64,000 bases of DNA from Shinella curvata (GTDB lineage Bacteria; Pseudomonadota; Alphaproteobacteria; Rhizobiales; Rhizobiaceae). Location: contig NZ_JALJCJ010000009.1 of NCBI RefSeq assembly GCF_022899935.1, positions 102,353-166,352 of the forward strand, given 5' to 3'. Position numbers and translations under genes: made by a program. The first letter of the stretch is position 1, and every line of letters begins with the position of its first letter. Of the stretch, positions 35,170 through 44,473 are shown one piece after another. The notes below the pieces were generated by a model, which was not told where the DNA came from, ran no database searches, and saw only the letters and a program-made list of their open reading frames with translations.

Positions 35170-35799
35170 TCACGCCATTACCCGATCGATGAAATCCGCG
35201 ATAAGTTTCTTAAGCTTCTCCAGAGACGGAAGGTCCATCAGCATCGCGATGTACCCGCGAATTTGTCGGTCCTGGACGGAAAAGTTGATGTAGAGAAACA
35301 ACACGAAGCTTTGGTCGCTGGTGTTGTCAAGGACATCGAACAAAATGGTACTGTTTCCCCGGCGAACGCCGGGTAACGACATCTTCAGCGTATGCTGCAG
35401 CATGTTCGCCATCGAGCCAAGACAACCATTCAGGATGACGTTGCCGGTCTCCGCAAGTGCTTCTTCTTCCATATCGGCAAGGTCGGCTTCGCCCATCTCG
35501 TCGCCGACAATGGCACGAACGAGGGAGAGCCCGTTGCTTTCAGGAAAGATGAGAAGCGCGCGGCCGGAAAAAGGGCCTTCGAATTGTTGGTGGACGGCGA
35601 TGAGACCTTCGTTTTCCCGTTGACCAATCAGAGAGGCTGCAGATTTCCGAGTGACAATCTCGACAGACGGAACAGACAGGATGACCTGCTTGTTGACCAT
35701 TTTACGCAAACTTGCCGCCGCACGGCTGACGCCGATGTTAACGAGCTCGGTCAGTGCATCACGTTCAAGATCGTCGAGCGTTAGTGTAGCATCGCTCAT
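35170..35799 (-). CDS. cheC: CheC-type CheY-P phosphatase
   Basis: 209 residues. Two Glu-x-x-Asn active-site motifs typical of CheC are visible: TELVNIGVSRAA (about 17-28) and AETGNVILNGCLGSMANML (about 115-133). CheC dephosphorylates CheY-P; Bacillus CheC also binds CheD, which is not encoded here. CheC is uncommon in alphaproteobacterial systems, which mostly use a second CheY as phosphate sink. Its start overlaps the cheY stop by four bases. Confidence 0.85.
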   Translation of the reverse strand: MSDATLTLDDLERDALTELVNIGVSRAAASLRKMVNKQVILSVPSVEIVTRKSAASLIGQRENEGLIAVHQQFEGPFSGRALLIFPESNGLSLVRAIVGDEMGEADLADMEEEALAETGNVILNGCLGSMANMLQHTLKMSLPGVRRGNSTILFDVLDNTSDQSFVLFLYINFSVQDRQIRGYIAMLMDLPSLEKLKKLIADFIDRVMA

Positions 35800-36179
35800 A
35801 GACCGGCGGTCCTAAGCCGGAGCGCTGCACCGAAAATGAAGCCGCTTAGAGCCTCTTCGGTAACTGGCTTGGCTACGAAGGTGCCGTTCAACGCCCGGAC
35901 AGCGGCAATGATTTCGTCCTGAACGTTTGCTGTGATGACGGCAATCGGCATGTTCGGATGCAAAGCGCGAAGTTCTTTTGCCAACTCAAGACCATCCTTG
36001 TCCGGCATATTGAAGTCCAGTACTGCGACATCAATATGCCGAGAGCCTACAATTTCCAGGGCATCGGCGGCGTTTCCTGCCTCAACGCGTGTCCAGTCAG
36101 GCTGCAATGCCGCAATCGCCTTGCCAGCCACGATCCGGGCTAATTTGCTGTCGTCCACCATGAGGACAGTGACTGCCAT
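35796..36179 (-). CDS. cheY: CheY-like single-domain response regulator
   Basis: 127 residues. Receiver residues complete: DDSK acidic site, phospho-acceptor Asp in VAVLDFNMPDKDG, Thr in AVITANVQDE and Lys in FVAKPVTEEAL. ATG at 36179 has GGAG six bases upstream, preferred over 36194. Lies between cheA/STAS and cheC, so it is the likely output of CheA and substrate of CheC. Confidence 0.88.
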   Translation of the reverse strand: MAVTVLMVDDSKLARIVAGKAIAALQPDWTRVEAGNAADALEIVGSRHIDVAVLDFNMPDKDGLELAKELRALHPNMPIAVITANVQDEIIAAVRALNGTFVAKPVTEEALSGFIFGAALRLRTAGL

Positions 36180-36241
36180 TCGATGCTCCATCATTTCGCA
36201 GGCTTTGTAAGCCAGAGATACCTATCTGTACGAGGCCGCGC

Positions 36242-36523
36242 CTAGCTCCGCAAGTTTGCCGCCGTGGCTTTCGAGCCTTGCTTCAAAAAATCAAGCAGGC
36301 AAGGCAATAGGTCGGCGGCCGCTGAAGGTGATACGGGAAAACCCGAGACCGTTGGCATAAATACCATGAGCGTTTGCCATAGCGCTGTGTGAATTTCAGT
36401 CGCTGCCGCCACATCAACAACGGCCTCCGGATGACTGCTGAGATAGCTGACGAGTGCCTCCGCTTCGTCGATACCGCATTTTCCAGAGAGGACGACGACG
36501 CCATCACTAAAGCTCATCGTCAT
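36242..36523 (-). CDS. small STAS-like protein of the chemosensory operon
   Basis: 93 residues. The pattern VVVLSGKCGIDEAEALVSYL, VVDVAAATEIHTALWQTLMVF resembles a short STAS domain, in which the segment after Val-Asp normally carries a Ser or Thr; here it is AAATEIHTALW, with Thr available. Its ATG overlaps the cheA stop by four bases. STAS-type proteins accompany some Che clusters as anti-anti-sigma-like adaptors. The family call is tentative. Confidence 0.55.
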   Translation of the reverse strand: MTMSFSDGVVVLSGKCGIDEAEALVSYLSSHPEAVVDVAAATEIHTALWQTLMVFMPTVSGFPVSPSAAADLLPCLLDFLKQGSKATAANLRS

Positions 36524-38481
36524 TGCACCAGCTCCTCCATGTTCAGCACAAGCAAGACCTTTCCATCCCCGAGCAGCGTCGTCCCTGCAATCCCGGGCAC
36601 GCCCTGCAGCAGCCCGGCCAGCGGCCGGGTCAATGTCTCGGCGCGCTCGGCAATTGAATCGACGGCGACGCCGATCTGGTCTCCCCCGGCCTGCACGATC
36701 AGCACCTTGAAATCGCTGGAATGCGCGCTCGACGATTGCATCTGCAGGAGTTCGCCGAGATGCAGCAGGGGTATTGTCCGGTTGCGCAGCACGAAGGCCT
36801 TCCCCGCCCGGACGGATTGAACGGCGCTCGCCGGCAGCTTTTGTGTCTCGATGACATCCGAAATGGGGATGCCATAACGCTCGTCGCCGACCTGAACGAC
36901 CATCAATTGCGTCATCGAAAAGCTGACCGGCAGCTTCAGGACGAAGGACGTGCCCATTCCGACGGTGCTTTGCAGCTCGAGCGTCCCACCAAGCCCTTTG
37001 AGGGAGCTCTGGACGGCATCAAGCCCTACCCCACGGCCGGACAGGTCGGAGACAGAGGATGTGGTGGAAAAGCCGGGCGCGAAGACGAATTGCAGAATGT
37101 CCCGGTCGGAGAGAGCTGATGCCTGGCCCTTGGATATCAGGCCGCGATCGATCGCTGTCGCCCGGACCCGCTGCGGATCCATGCCGCGGCCATCGTCGGC
37201 CACTTCGATCTCGATCTGGTCGCCACGCTGCCGGGCGCGCAACAGGAGGCGACCCCGCGCGGGCTTGGACTGCTGCAGCCGGTCGGCTTCCGGCTCGATG
37301 CCGTGGTCGAGACCGTTTCGAATGAGATGCAGCAAGGGTTCGAACAGGTTCTCGATGATTTCCCTGTCGGCTTCGACAGACTCGCCCTCGATGATCAGGT
37401 CGAGCGCTTTGCCGAGCCTTGCCGATGTTTCCCGCACCAGCCGCGGAAAACGGCGGAATGTGTGTTCGAGCGGGATCATCCGCGCCTGGGTGACGGCGCT
37501 ATAGAGCGAGGCGACCAGACGCTCGATCTCGTGGTGGTTGGCGAGGATGCGTCTCGCGAGCTGGCCATTGCCATGGCTGCGCGCTTCATCCGCCAGCGGC
37601 ACGAGGCCGTTCTTGGCGGTGATCAGCTCGCCGGCGATCTCCACCAGCTTGTCGATGCGCGCGGAATCGACCCGCATGGTTGTCGACTGACGATCCGTGG
37701 GGCGGTCTGCCGATACATCCGGCTGAGCGGACGTCTGCTCAAGAGGTCCTCCGGGCAAGGTGAAAAGCTTGACCTGATCGGGGATCAACCGGAACACGCC
37801 TTCCGCTTCGGCCAGCGAACCGCCCGAAACGGCCTCGATCAGCAGATTGCAACGGAACGGATCGTAATCCTGCGGCGCCGGCAGCGGCTCCCTGAGCGAA
37901 AGGGCCAGATGCCTGAGGTCCGAAAGCCGCGATATCGTCGCCAGCGGATCGTCACCGTTGAAGAAACATTCGGGATGCGGCTCGTAACGGATGGCGATCA
38001 CGGTTGCTGCCGCATCCGCTAGGGGAACCTGTTGTTGTAGGGACAGCGCCCAATCCGGAATTGCCGTGGGCGCAAGGGCAGTCTCCCCGGCGTCGCGCTC
38101 GGTCATTTCGCCGTTCACCAGCCTCAGAAGCCTCGGAGCCTGCTTTTCCTGCGCTTCAGACAGACGACCGGTCTCGGAAATGCCTTCGATACTGCTATCG
38201 ACCCATTCAATCACCGCAAGAAGCGGATCGATCAGCGTTGCGTCCACGACAATCTTGCCGGCGCGCGCCTGCGACAGCAGATCCTCGGCCTGATGCAATA
38301 TTTTGAGCATCGGGCCGAAATCGAAAAGGCCGACCGAGCCCTTCAGCGTATGGATCGCCCGAAAGGCGCTTTCCAGCCTTTTGCGTTTCTGTGGATCGGC
38401 CTCCAGCGACAGCAGATCTTCCGAAGCTTGCTGGACCAGTTCTCGCGCCTCGATGGCGAATTGGGCGATCAATTCATCCAT
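36520..38481 (-). CDS. cheA: chemotaxis-type histidine kinase CheA
   Basis: 653 residues. HPt domain at the N terminus with phospho-acceptor His44 in RAIHTLKGS; a variable linker (about 110-260) with a possible P2-like section; dimerisation helices after DSARIDKLVEIAGELITAKN near 268; ATP-binding domain with HLIRNGLDHGIE, GDQIEIEVADDGRGMD and SDLSGRGVGLDAVQ; and a C-terminal CheW-like domain (about 520-650). No fused receiver. Cytoplasmic, partnering the triple CheW and soluble MCP of the same operon. Confidence 0.95.
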   Translation of the reverse strand: MDELIAQFAIEARELVQQASEDLLSLEADPQKRKRLESAFRAIHTLKGSVGLFDFGPMLKILHQAEDLLSQARAGKIVVDATLIDPLLAVIEWVDSSIEGISETGRLSEAQEKQAPRLLRLVNGEMTERDAGETALAPTAIPDWALSLQQQVPLADAAATVIAIRYEPHPECFFNGDDPLATISRLSDLRHLALSLREPLPAPQDYDPFRCNLLIEAVSGGSLAEAEGVFRLIPDQVKLFTLPGGPLEQTSAQPDVSADRPTDRQSTTMRVDSARIDKLVEIAGELITAKNGLVPLADEARSHGNGQLARRILANHHEIERLVASLYSAVTQARMIPLEHTFRRFPRLVRETSARLGKALDLIIEGESVEADREIIENLFEPLLHLIRNGLDHGIEPEADRLQQSKPARGRLLLRARQRGDQIEIEVADDGRGMDPQRVRATAIDRGLISKGQASALSDRDILQFVFAPGFSTTSSVSDLSGRGVGLDAVQSSLKGLGGTLELQSTVGMGTSFVLKLPVSFSMTQLMVVQVGDERYGIPISDVIETQKLPASAVQSVRAGKAFVLRNRTIPLLHLGELLQMQSSSAHSSDFKVLIVQAGGDQIGVAVDSIAERAETLTRPLAGLLQGVPGIAGTTLLGDGKVLLVLNMEELVQ

Positions 38482-39348
38482 TCATTTGTCTCCCGCCTCT
38501 CGATAGACGATGGCGTCGGGAAAGCGGACCGGCTCAAAGGTCTCCGAAATGCGCGACATGGATTCCGTATGGCCGAGGCAGATATAGCCGCGGGGATAAA
38601 GTAGTTCATGAATATTGCGCGCGGCGATTTCGCGCGCCGCCTCATCGAAATAGATCAGCAGGTTTCGGCAGAATATCACATCGAAACGCCCGAGTGCCGC
38701 AAGGCTTGGCCGATCGACGATATTGCCCTTGGCAAAGGTGACGGATTCCCGCAAATCGCCGATCAGCCGACGTTGCTGATCCTTTTCGGGTTCGAAATAC
38801 CGGTCAAGGATATCTTTCGGGATCTTCGAAAGCGACCGCTGCCCGTAATAGCCGTCCACCGCCTGCCGCAGGATGGCGGTGTCGATATCCGAACCGGTGA
38901 TCTCGATATTATAGGCATCCACCAGCGGCCAGTTCTCGAGCAGCCAGATGGCGATCGAATAGGGCTCCTCGCCGCTTGAACAGGGCATGGACCAGATGCG
39001 TATACGATCGCCCGGCCCTTTCGCTTTGATCACATCTGGCAGGATGGAATTGCTGAGGCAGGCAAGCTGGTGCTGCTCGCGATAGAAGTAGGTTTCGTTG
39101 ACGGTGAAGCTATTGATCAGCAACTCGGTCTCGCGCAGGTCGCCGCGCAGGATGGAAATGTAGTTCCTGGCCGACTGGGCCTTACGCTGGCTGATCAGGT
39201 CGGTGACGCGGCGCTCGATATAATAACGCTTGGTCTCTCCGAACACCATGCCGCTGCGCTGGTAGATGATGGCGCAGATTTCCTCGAGATCGGCGCCCGA
39301 AAGCGGGTCGGCACCAAAATTTCCCGAATTGGCCGGAGGGATCACCAT
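38482..39348 (-). CDS. cheR: chemoreceptor methyltransferase CheR
   Basis: 288 residues. N-terminal helical domain with IYQRSGMVFGETKRYYIERRV, then the SAM-binding domain: SFTVNETYFYREQHQL, IRIWSMPCSSGEEPYSIAIWL (SAM loop), ITGSDIDTAIL and FDVIFCRNLLIYFDEAAR. It methylates receptor glutamates. Its stop abuts the cheA ATG directly and its ATG overlaps the cheB stop by one base. Confidence 0.95.
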   Translation of the reverse strand: MVIPPANSGNFGADPLSGADLEEICAIIYQRSGMVFGETKRYYIERRVTDLISQRKAQSARNYISILRGDLRETELLINSFTVNETYFYREQHQLACLSNSILPDVIKAKGPGDRIRIWSMPCSSGEEPYSIAIWLLENWPLVDAYNIEITGSDIDTAILRQAVDGYYGQRSLSKIPKDILDRYFEPEKDQQRRLIGDLRESVTFAKGNIVDRPSLAALGRFDVIFCRNLLIYFDEAAREIAARNIHELLYPRGYICLGHTESMSRISETFEPVRFPDAIVYREAGDK

Positions 39349-40433
39349 CAGCAGACCCGATCCAGCAGTGCGGACCCTATGTCTTCGACGCGTCTGATCT
39401 CGCTCGCGCCATTGAGGCGCACCAGCTCTCCCGGCATGCCCCAGACGACCGACGTCTCCTCGGATTCGGCAATCGTGTAGCCACCGGCGGCGTGTAGATC
39501 GGCCATGGCGGCGGCCCCGTCATTTCCCATGCCGGTCATCAGGATTCCGACGAGATCGGTTGCCGGCACATGTTTCATCGCCGAGCGTACCATCCGGTCG
39601 ACGCTCGGATGCCACCGATAGGCCTGGTCGCTCGGAGCCGCCATTGCCACCAGCGACCCGGCACGCGAGGAGATGACGATATCCGCATCCCCCTTGGCGA
39701 TATAGATATTGCCCGGCTCCAGCTTCGTCTGCTGACTGACCTCGCTGACGGTCAAGGCGCAGATCTTGTCCAGCCGCCGGGCCAAGGGGCCGGTAAACGA
39801 GGCCGGCATGTGCTGCGCCACGACCACCGGCCAGCCGAAGCCGGCGGGTAATTGGGCAAGCACAGCATCGAGTGCCGGCGGGCCGCCGGTCGATGTGCCG
39901 ATCAGCACGAGGCCGGATCGGCTTGAATCCCGACCCCGTTGTTGAGAGGTGAGACCACGGCCGCGAGACGGAATTGTCGATTGCGATGGAATAACCTGCG
40001 TCAGCCGAACGCGCTCGGCAAGCCGCCGGCTGCGCCGGATCCGTACCGTCGCGGCCATCCGAACCTTTTCGACGAGACGCGGGGCAAGTTCATCGATCGA
40101 TAGCGAAATCGCGCCGCCGGGCTTGGCGATGAAATCGACCGCGCCGATCTCCAGCGCCGCCAAGGTCTCCTCCGCGCCCTCCTCCGTCAGCGACGATACC
40201 ATCACCACCGGGCACGGATGTTCCAGCATGATGCGATCGAGACAGGCGAGCCCATCCATCAGCGGCATATGGATATCGAGGGTCACCACGTCGGGCTGGA
40301 AGCTCGAAATGACCTTCAGGGCTTCAGCGCCGTCGCGGGCGAATGCGATCCCGAAATCCCCTTCGGCAGTGAAGATCTGGCCAAGCAGTTTCCGCATCAG
40401 CGCGGAATCCTCGACAATGAGAAGACGGATCAC
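39348..40433 (-). CDS. cheB: chemoreceptor methylesterase CheB
   Basis: 361 residues. N-terminal receiver with Asp in DVVTLDIHMPLMDG and Lys in DFIAKPGG, a linker (about 135-165), and the methylesterase domain with the catalytic triad in LIGTSTGGPPAL (Ser), VAQHMPASFTG (His) and LMTGMGNDGA (Asp). Reverses CheR methylation and can deamidate glutamine. Overlaps the triple-CheW stop by four bases. Confidence 0.95.
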   Translation of the reverse strand: MIRLLIVEDSALMRKLLGQIFTAEGDFGIAFARDGAEALKVISSFQPDVVTLDIHMPLMDGLACLDRIMLEHPCPVVMVSSLTEEGAEETLAALEIGAVDFIAKPGGAISLSIDELAPRLVEKVRMAATVRIRRSRRLAERVRLTQVIPSQSTIPSRGRGLTSQQRGRDSSRSGLVLIGTSTGGPPALDAVLAQLPAGFGWPVVVAQHMPASFTGPLARRLDKICALTVSEVSQQTKLEPGNIYIAKGDADIVISSRAGSLVAMAAPSDQAYRWHPSVDRMVRSAMKHVPATDLVGILMTGMGNDGAAAMADLHAAGGYTIAESEETSVVWGMPGELVRLNGASEIRRVEDIGSALLDRVC

Positions 40434-41848
40434 GGACCGGCCACCGCCGTCTTGTCGTCAGCGATCGCCGCCACGATATCTCGTTCCGCCCGGCTCAGAA
40501 GCTCCTGCGGATCGATGAGCAGGATCATCCTGCCGTCGGTTTCGATATGGGCGATGCGATCGAAGACGTCCGTCCGATCGGAGGAGAATTCAGGCGCCGC
40601 CGACAATGCGGCCGAGGAAACGGCCTTTACTTCCGATACGCCATCCACCACGAAACCGGCCTGCAACGTGCCGAGCGTCACGATGATGGCGCGCGCCTTG
40701 GCCGTCTGCGCCTGGGCCGGCGTGTCGAAACGGGTGCGCTGGTCGATCAGCGGAATGGCCTTGCCGCGCAGATTGATGACGCCCATCACGAAGGCCGGCG
40801 CGCCGGGCATGCGGGTGATCTCGTTCGGAACCCTGACGACCTCGCCGACCGATCCGATCGGCAGGCCGTAATTTTCGTCGCCGAGCTGGAAGATCAGGAA
40901 CTGTTCGAACGTGTCCTGCCTCTCACGCGTCGTTCCCATCGGTTTGGCTCCTGTATTCTGGCCGATCGCCTGGGTGACGGCATGGTGGCCGAACAGTTTT
41001 TCCGGCGACAGGATGGAGATCAGCAGTCCGCCATCGGCAATCCGGCCGATCGCCTCGATCTGCGCATCGCCGCGCCCGCGCTGCAAAACGACTGGGACCG
41101 TATCGATGGCATCCTCGGGAAGACGGCGAATGACATCCATGCCATCCACGACCACACCCACAAGATCACCCCCGTGCTCAACGACAATGATGCGGGAGCC
41201 CTCGCCCGCCGAATGCGCGCCTTCGAGGCCGAGAAGCGATGCCAGCGACACCACGGGCAGAACACTGTTGCGCATCGGAATGAGCCCGACCACTGCCGAC
41301 GCGGCATTCGGAATGACCGCGATATCGCCGGTTAGCGTCGCGACCTCGCGGATATCGTCGAGCGGCAGGCCATAGAGCTGCCCGGCGACGCGAAACGATA
41401 GCAAGGCGATGAGTTGAGCGCTCACCTCCACCTCTTTACCACGGTCGCCATGGGCGGTCCGTTCAGACGGCGCGCGCCTCGTCACCTTGAACGCGGCATC
41501 CAGCAGGCCATTCAGATCCTGAGGCGGTGCGGCCGTTGCATCGGCCGAAAGCCGCAGCACGTCATCGACGAGAAGACCCACGGCGCCACCGTGGTCGTAA
41601 ACGATGATCTTGCCGTCCCGGCGCGCACTATGGCTGCCGTTCAAAACCTTGCCCATCGACAGGACCGGAACCGGCTTGCCGCGAAGATTGGCAATGCCGG
41701 CTAGCGCCTCGGGCCCATGCGGCACCCGGGTGATATGCGGCACCTTCACGACCTCCAACACAAGGCGCGCATCGATCTCGTGGCTCTGCTCTCCGACCCG
41801 AAATACCAGCCGCCGATCGACATCCGCCGGGGAGGATGACCCTACCAT
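40430..41848 (-). CDS. cheW: triple-domain CheW scaffold protein
   Basis: 472 residues, about three times normal CheW. Three CheW domains follow each other: about 10-100 (LVFRVGEQSHEIDARLVLEV ... ANLRGKPVPVLSM), about 135-275 (LLSFRVAGQLYGLPLDDIRE ... IPMRNSVLPVVSL) and about 305-460 (FLIFQLGDENYGLPIGSVGE ... INLRGKAIPLIDQ). Tandem CheW proteins can cross-link receptor-kinase arrays. The ATG of MVGSSS at 41848 lies four bases after the MCP stop; the longer frame to 42055 is the overlapping frame of the MCP gene. Confidence 0.9.
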   Translation of the reverse strand: MVGSSSPADVDRRLVFRVGEQSHEIDARLVLEVVKVPHITRVPHGPEALAGIANLRGKPVPVLSMGKVLNGSHSARRDGKIIVYDHGGAVGLLVDDVLRLSADATAAPPQDLNGLLDAAFKVTRRAPSERTAHGDRGKEVEVSAQLIALLSFRVAGQLYGLPLDDIREVATLTGDIAVIPNAASAVVGLIPMRNSVLPVVSLASLLGLEGAHSAGEGSRIIVVEHGGDLVGVVVDGMDVIRRLPEDAIDTVPVVLQRGRGDAQIEAIGRIADGGLLISILSPEKLFGHHAVTQAIGQNTGAKPMGTTRERQDTFEQFLIFQLGDENYGLPIGSVGEVVRVPNEITRMPGAPAFVMGVINLRGKAIPLIDQRTRFDTPAQAQTAKARAIIVTLGTLQAGFVVDGVSEVKAVSSAALSAAPEFSSDRTDVFDRIAHIETDGRMILLIDPQELLSRAERDIVAAIADDKTAVAGP

Positions 41849-41852
41849 GGCG

Positions 41853-43784
41853 TCAGTTTCCGGACATCTGGAGTTCGTCCGCCAGCGATGCGATTTCCTC
41901 GACCGCCGCCGCCAGATCTTCCGCCCCGCGGGATTGCTGCCTCGCCGCGGTTGCGGCCTGCCCGGAGGCGGCGCTCGCCTCCTGCGCCACAGAGGCAATC
42001 TGTTGCGTTCCGGCCTGAACCTGCTTGGCGGCGACCAGGATCGCCTGCGTCGCATCGAGGATCGATGCGTTGCCGCGCACCGTCAGGTCCACATTGGCTT
42101 CCGCCGCGACCAGTCGGTCGACGATCTGCTTGTTCTTGGCGATCTCGGCCTCGGAGGCGACGCCGATCATTTCGAGTTCCCGCTCCACGGCAGCAATCTG
42201 CACCTGGATCTGCCGCACGATATCCTTGATGCCATCGATGTTCTCGGCGGCATCCTGGGCGAGTTTGCGGATATCCGTCGAGACGATCGCAAATCCGCGC
42301 CCTGCCTCGCCAGCCCTTGACGCCTCCACCGAACCGCTAACCGCCAGCATGCTGGTCTGCACTGCGACGAGTACGATCCGGTCCACGGTGCGCTCGATCT
42401 GAAAACCGATCTCGCCGAGCGAATTCAGTTCCTTCAAGGCATTGCGCGTTTCGCTCAGCGCGTCGGAAGCGCCGACTGCAATACCGCTCAAACCTGCCTT
42501 GTTTCTGGCAAGGAACGTCTTGATCTCCTCGGCCCGCTGGCTCGCCTGCTCGGCGCTCTCCTGCGTCTGGGAAGCGCTCTTTTCGATCTGAGTCATGGCC
42601 GCATTGGCCTGCTGCGTGGCAGCCGCCTGTGCTTCGGCCCCACGGCTGATCTGCTCGATCGCGATCAGAATTTCGCCTGCCGCCCCGGAAAGCTCCTGAA
42701 CCGTTGCGGACAGCTCCTCTGCAGCCGAACTCAGTTCCTCGGTTCGTGACGCCCGACTGCCTTCGGTCATCAGGTCGTCGGCAAGCGTTGCCAGCGACCG
42801 TGCTGTCTGCTGGCTCTCTTCAAGGGCTGCGCTTTGTTGCTGGACCGCACGCTGTGCTTCTGCCGCAGCGGCCGACTGCTCTTCGGCCGCGGCCGCCACA
42901 GCTTCGGCACCCTTCTGCGCCTCCCGCGTGGCTCCTTCCGCCTCGACGGCAGCAATAAGGATCATCTGGCTATTTTGCGAAAGGGCTGAAAGGCCAGAGC
43001 GGATGTCTTGCAGTTCGGCGGCGACCCTGCGGCCCGTCAGCGTCTGTTCCTGCGCCTTGGAAGCCGCGGACTTGATACCGTCGGCAATGCGGCGAATGCC
43101 ATCGACTATTGTCTCAGCATGTCGATTGACATCGCGAGAGCTTCGCTCCGCAATCTCCGCCAGCGATCGCACCTCGTCCGCAACCACCGCGAACCCTCGC
43201 CCTTCATCTCCGGCCCGCGCTGCCTCAATCGCGGCATTGAGCGCCAGAAGATTAGTCCGGTCCGCGATATCAGCCACCGCGGTGGTCGTCGTCCCGATAC
43301 TTTCCGCCTGGGCCTGCAGCCTGTCGATGACCGCAACAGACGCGATCTGCCGTGAAGCATTAGCGTCGATCGCGGAAATGGAAGCATCGATCTGAGCGGC
43401 AGATTCAAATATCGAGGTCTGAGCTTCTTCCGTGCGCTGCCGCGCGGCTTCGGCCTGCGTCCGAGCGTCGGAAAACCGTGCCGCAAGATGGGTAGTGGCG
43501 GACAGAGACTGATGCGCCGCACCTGCCGCTTCTTCGGCGCCACTGGCGATCTGCTCCAGCGCCCGGCGCAACTCTTCCGCTGCCGCTGCCGCTTCCGCCA
43601 CGCCGGTCGCGAGCTGTTCTGTCGCAGCACCAATACGCTCGGCCGCCTGTTGCTGTCGAACGCGGGAACGATCCTGCGATCGTCGGCTGATCAGTTTGGT
43701 ATTTGGCTCTGCCACAGCTCCCTTCGGGTCGGCCTTCGGTGAATTTGCCTTTGCTCCCAACTGAGAAGTTTTCACCAGTGCCAT
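41853..43784 (-). CDS. soluble methyl-accepting protein with two signalling tips
   Basis: 643 residues from the ATG of MALVKTS; no transmembrane segment and no recognisable sensor domain. It is almost all Ala/Gln/Glu-rich coiled coil. A canonical MCP hairpin tip ([20 protein letters not shown]) lies at about 175-195, and a second, degenerate tip ([20 protein letters not shown]) at about 480-500, so two antiparallel signalling units appear fused in tandem. First gene of the nine-gene operon, feeding the triple CheW and CheA. Confidence 0.9.
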   Translation of the reverse strand: MALVKTSQLGAKANSPKADPKGAVAEPNTKLISRRSQDRSRVRQQQAAERIGAATEQLATGVAEAAAAAEELRRALEQIASGAEEAAGAAHQSLSATTHLAARFSDARTQAEAARQRTEEAQTSIFESAAQIDASISAIDANASRQIASVAVIDRLQAQAESIGTTTTAVADIADRTNLLALNAAIEAARAGDEGRGFAVVADEVRSLAEIAERSSRDVNRHAETIVDGIRRIADGIKSAASKAQEQTLTGRRVAAELQDIRSGLSALSQNSQMILIAAVEAEGATREAQKGAEAVAAAAEEQSAAAAEAQRAVQQQSAALEESQQTARSLATLADDLMTEGSRASRTEELSSAAEELSATVQELSGAAGEILIAIEQISRGAEAQAAATQQANAAMTQIEKSASQTQESAEQASQRAEEIKTFLARNKAGLSGIAVGASDALSETRNALKELNSLGEIGFQIERTVDRIVLVAVQTSMLAVSGSVEASRAGEAGRGFAIVSTDIRKLAQDAAENIDGIKDIVRQIQVQIAAVERELEMIGVASEAEIAKNKQIVDRLVAAEANVDLTVRGNASILDATQAILVAAKQVQAGTQQIASVAQEASAASGQAATAARQQSRGAEDLAAAVEEIASLADELQMSGN

Positions 43785-43996
43785 GCGTTTCCAACCTCGT
43801 GAACTTGTGAGCTGAGCCTGCAACGCAAGGAGTTGCTCTTGATCATACAGTCTATGGCGCAACCAACGGAATAACGCAAACTGTTCGCCGTCAACCATGG
43901 AAATGAGCGATTGCGAATGTCGGGAACGAGGTGAGGTGAAATCGAGGTGAATTTTCGATCAGCGGGAACCAACGGCCTCCGAGTTGCTTCCCAACC

Positions 43997-44413
43997 ATGG
44001 AAAACTCCGGATTCGTGAAGTTGCGTCCGCCTATCGCCCTTGTTGTTGACGATGAGCCCCTGATTTTGATGGATACGTCCGACATGATCAGCGATGAAGG
44101 TTATGCGGTACTTGAAGCATCGTCGGCCGATGAGGCTTTAGCATTCCTCGAGCGCCATTCGAGTCTACAGCTTCTGTTCACAGATGTTCAGATGCCTGGG
44201 CGACTCAATGGCCTTGACCTTGCTCGTCAAGTTGAAGAGCGATGGCCCCATATTCAGGTTATCGTCGCTTCTGGAGCGTGCCGTCCCGGACCGGATGATT
44301 TACCGAGCAACGTCAGTTTTATTGCAAAACCGATTTCCGCGGGGCTGGTGCGGGAAGTCTTACGCTTTCATCAGCGACAAAAATATCCCGAAAATCCTGA
44401 TGACTCTGAGTGA
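43997..44413 (+). CDS. single-domain response regulator
   Basis: 138 residues. Receiver with DDEP acidic site, phospho-acceptor Asp in LLFTDVQMPG, Ser in VIVASGA and Lys in FIAKPISAG; same subgroup as the receivers of the hybrid kinases at 26320 and 61880 (LFTDV-M-P-G pattern). Diverges from the chemosensory operon; the 212-base gap between them shows no further gene. The IS3-family element begins 27 bases after its stop, leaving it intact. Confidence 0.88.
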   Translation: MENSGFVKLRPPIALVVDDEPLILMDTSDMISDEGYAVLEASSADEALAFLERHSSLQLLFTDVQMPGRLNGLDLARQVEERWPHIQVIVASGACRPGPDDLPSNVSFIAKPISAGLVREVLRFHQRQKYPENPDDSE

Positions 44414-44439
44414 GGCGGCCCGGGTCCGAGCGGTTAGGG

Positions 44440-44467
44440 TTGAATAGCCCCGAGTTTCGTAGACACC
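44440..44467 (+). repeat. IS3-element terminal inverted repeat (3' end)
   Basis: Starts TTGAATAGCCCC and matches the reverse complement of 45633-45660 at 23 of 28 positions; the first 12 are identical. Confidence 0.85.
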
Positions 44468-44473
44468 CTCGGG

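Noticed and set aside
37303..38022. 239-codon plus-strand frame inside cheA
   Set aside because: Antisense shadow; CheA reads through with all domains.
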